From the NCBI GenBank assembly GCA_018370615.1, contig JAGZAC010000090.1, forward strand, positions 1-6,764: a stretch of 6,764 bases of DNA, read 5' to 3'. Below, piece after piece: positions 5,171 to 6,764 of the stretch; within the stretch, counting starts at the first letter, position 1; each line of letters starts with the position of its first letter. A program made the translations under genes and the position numbers. The notes below the pieces were generated by a model. It made no database searches and was not told the DNA's origin. It worked only from the letters and a program-made list of their open reading frames with translations. Origin of the DNA: Clostridiales bacterium (lineage in GTDB: Bacteria > Bacillota > Clostridia > Oscillospirales > CAG-272).

Positions 5171-5697
5171 CACAACACCCCTACCACAATGCTGTCTGAC
5201 ATGGAATGATGCACCAAAGCAGGCTGAGCAATATTCCCGTTTTTAGACTCCGTAATATCCCGCTCACCACATACGCAAACCACCAAGTCCCCCGCTTGCA
5301 GCGGAACCTTTTCATAAATTGTGATTGTTTCCTCCTTGCAGCTGCAAGTCACCGGGATTTCTGCAAGAATTTTCCCGGTACTTTCCATTTCCTCGCCCTC
5401 TGCCACCGCTTCGCCCTTCACCGTGACATCGGTATCGAGACTTCCAAAGCAGCCTTTCTGCCCAGGCGTCAGAACGGTTATAGTTTTCTCATATAATTTA
5501 TATCTCGCACTTTCTATAATGGGTACGCTTGGAATAACAGAACAAGTGACAGCATCCTTCCCATACTGCTTAATCATTTGCAGCGGCTGTATATTTGCAT
5601 ATGCTCCATCTAATGCAAGGATACGCCCAATATAGCAGGTATGCATCCTTAAAAGCCTTTCTTCTATTATGTTTTCTATAACCTGATAGCTTCCCAT
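5170..5697 (-). CDS. Gp138-like membrane-puncturing tail spike
   Basis: This 175-residue protein most likely sits at the tip of the baseplate and pierces the host envelope during contraction. The N-terminal helix (VIENIIEERLLRMHTCYIGRI) leads into an OB-fold-like section with VIPSVPI at residues 54-60. Residues 76-83 read LTPGQKGC. Residues 132-150 carry the family signature PLQAGDLVVCVCGERDIT, comparable to the 'GD-x-V-x-V-x-x-x-ERDI' motif of Gp138 spikes, and the end has HHSMSDSIVVGVL, matching the usual H-H-S-x-S-D-x-x-x ending. The ATG overlaps the hub stop by one base, and GAGG lies at a good distance upstream. The next gene begins in a TGATG junction. Seven cysteines, including two C-x-C pairs (118/120 and 141/143), are unusual for this family. 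No long beta-helix follows, so any apex domain must be absent or supplied by another protein. Confidence 0.82.
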   Translation of the reverse strand: MGSYQVIENIIEERLLRMHTCYIGRILALDGAYANIQPLQMIKQYGKDAVTCSVIPSVPIIESARYKLYEKTITVLTPGQKGCFGSLDTDVTVKGEAVAEGEEMESTGKILAEIPVTCSCKEETITIYEKVPLQAGDLVVCVCGERDITESKNGNIAQPALVHHSMSDSIVVGVL

Positions 5698-6602
5698 TAT
5701 ATGACCTCAACCTCCGTTGTACACGCATCCGGTGAAAAAATGTGCTTTCCTGACCGTACACGAAAGCGGCCCGATACATTCACACTTTCCAGATCTATGA
5801 CTGCCGCCGTATTCATACGATGCTGCAGCAGCATTTTGCATTTGTAGCCTCTGATTACGTCTTTATAATCTTCCGCTGTCACTTCTTCCTCAAACTCTTC
5901 CGGACTTTCTATCAGGCCACTGCTCTCACTTACTGTAAAATAGATATTGTCCCCCTCTGAAATGTGCCGCGCATATATCTTTCCCTTGTTGATATAAACG
6001 GAAATCCCACATACCTCGGCATACTGCCTTATATTCTCCATCAGTCCGCCGTCCACTTTGGTTTCATCCTTGTATGTCCAATCTCTGCGAACCGAGAAAA
6101 CAGCAAGCGGCAGAGATATGCGGGAAATTAGGTCCCGTAAAATATAGCTCGCGGTTGTACCCGCCGCATAGGTTACATCTACTATGTCACGTTCCTGCAG
6201 ATCCATATCGTCCAGTGCATAAATGGTCGTCACCTTGTCTGTCCCTTCCTTTTTCGTCGTCACCTTGCTGATATACCCGCTGAAAACAACCCCTGTGTCT
6301 CCTTTGTACCCGGCTGTAATCGTAATCTTGCTGTTGTACCGAAATACATCTATTGTATTTTTGGTAAGATTGTAAATGGTGATGGTGCATTCGTTTGCTT
6401 CTGTATCATCGTCAAAAGGAACCTCAAATTCAAAATCAAATTGCTCAGAATCCAACGTCAAATTGCCGCATTGAATTTCCGCTCTGCGCCCGAACATTCC
6501 CTGGGGTTCTAAAGTAAAACTTTCCAGCGCTCTTCCCAGCGCGGTAATCAAGTGGGAAGCCTTACTCCCTCTGCCGTCTGAAATAAATTTTGAACCGCTC
6601 AT
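5697..6602 (-). CDS. Baseplate hub protein (gp27/XkdQ/gpD-like)
   Basis: This 301-residue protein probably forms the central hub that joins the tail tube to the spike. After a polar N-terminus, residues 37-110 hold the beta-rich first domain typical of phage hubs: FEFEVPFDDDTEANECTITIYNLT (residues 57-80, in two pieces: FEFEVPFDDD, then TEANECTITIYNLT), followed by I-T-I-x-AGYKGD and FSGYISKV. The pattern 'charged loop, x-x-I-x-I-Y-N-L-T' and then 'A-G-Y-x-G-D-x-G-x-x-F-x-G-x-I' is seen across Gram-positive contractile-tail hubs. Residues 125-240 carry a second beta/alpha part with LRDLISRISLPL. The end RVRSGKHIFSPDACTTEVEVI fits the closing barrel. The start overlaps the previous stop (ATGA), and a G-rich GGCGGGG sequence lies upstream. 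Its TAA shares one base with the spike start (TAATG). Assignment rests on family resemblance and on the hub-spike-gp25-gpJ order. Confidence 0.82.
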   Translation of the reverse strand: MSGSKFISDGRGSKASHLITALGRALESFTLEPQGMFGRRAEIQCGNLTLDSEQFDFEFEVPFDDDTEANECTITIYNLTKNTIDVFRYNSKITITAGYKGDTGVVFSGYISKVTTKKEGTDKVTTIYALDDMDLQERDIVDVTYAAGTTASYILRDLISRISLPLAVFSVRRDWTYKDETKVDGGLMENIRQYAEVCGISVYINKGKIYARHISEGDNIYFTVSESSGLIESPEEFEEEVTAEDYKDVIRGYKCKMLLQHRMNTAAVIDLESVNVSGRFRVRSGKHIFSPDACTTEVEVI

Positions 6603-6764
6603 GCGACTTCCCCGCCTGAAAGGATTTCTTCTTTCCCATTGTCCAGCTCCAAAAACACAACCTCCCCTAAGGTTTCATAGGTAACCTTGCTTTCCTCTCC
6701 GCTTGGGTCAATGGGGATGATGTCTACGGCGGGGAAATTCCCCGCCATATAAATGTCCCCAAAC
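6599..6764 (-). CDS. C-terminal end of a small baseplate protein, possibly a plug (partial, 5' end outside window)
   Basis: The open frame enters from the right edge and gives 54 residues before a TGA that overlaps the hub start in an ATGA arrangement. The fragment reads FGDIYMAGNFPAVDIIPIDP and continues through SGEESKVTYETLG and VVFLELDNG. It has no cysteine, membrane segment or signal. Its position directly before the hub and spike fits the small plug protein that closes the tube in simple contractile baseplates such as cyanophage Pam3 gp18. The 'P-x-D-x-SG...V-T-Y-E-x-L-G-x-x-V-F-L' ending resembles, from memory, clostridial proteins of that kind. The frame is certain from the stop/start junction. 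The plug identity is tentative because the N-terminal part is missing, and another small tail protein is possible. Confidence 0.6.
   Translation of the reverse strand, partial: FGDIYMAGNFPAVDIIPIDPSGEESKVTYETLGEVVFLELDNGKEEILSGGEVA

Noticed and set aside
5335..5348. 14-base palindrome CTTGCAGCTGCAAG in the spike gene
   Set aside because: It has no loop, lies in coding sequence for T-C-S-C-K, and is short enough to be chance. No partner site was seen.

Overview
The window is a contiguous piece of a contractile-tailed (myovirus-type) prophage or phage-derived particle. Every gene I support lies on the minus strand, so it reads from right (6764) to left (1). The family content points to a low-to-mid GC Gram-positive host, most likely a gut-type Clostridia (Lachnospiraceae-like): a Hol44-like holin, an XhlA-like membrane/coiled-coil protein, a Gp138-like spike and a Peptidase_G2-tailed fibre, together with strong GGAGG-type ribosome sites and one TTG start. 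This host assignment is inference. No integrase, attachment site or capsid gene lies in the window, so an intact prophage, a defective prophage and a tailocin cannot be told apart.

Layout in transcription order. (1) Baseplate core, 6764-3601: the C-terminal end of a small, possibly plug-like protein, then the baseplate hub, a Gp138-like membrane-puncturing spike, a gp25/GpW-like wedge protein and a gpJ-like wedge protein. (2) Distal tail, 3601-1428: a tail-protein-I/DUF2612-like connector and a 513-residue tail fibre. The fibre has a conserved anchor-like N-terminus, beta-rich shaft segments, a YadA-head-like repeat block and a C-terminal Peptidase_G2 intramolecular chaperone/autoprotease. 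(3) Lysis cassette, 1394-1: a 9-codon mini-ORF, an XhlA-like protein, a Hol44-like holin, a 30-codon acidic ORF and the start of a zinc-dependent N-acetylmuramoyl-L-alanine amidase that runs off the left edge.

The genes are packed as one operon: most junctions are ATGA, TGATG or TAATG overlaps or gaps of about 20 bases. The longest gene-free stretch is the fibre-to-lysis junction (about 65 bases), and the mini-ORF occupies part of it. I saw no promoter, tRNA, CRISPR array, insertion sequence or origin. The hub, spike and wedge proteins build the baseplate. The connector attaches the fibre, which folds with the help of its own C-terminal chaperone. The cassette that follows releases the particles by cell lysis.

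I found no wholly new system. The least explained signals are a perfect 12-bp hairpin followed by a short T-run inside the 5' end of the fibre gene, and two very small ORFs with good ribosome sites placed at the control points of the lysis cassette.
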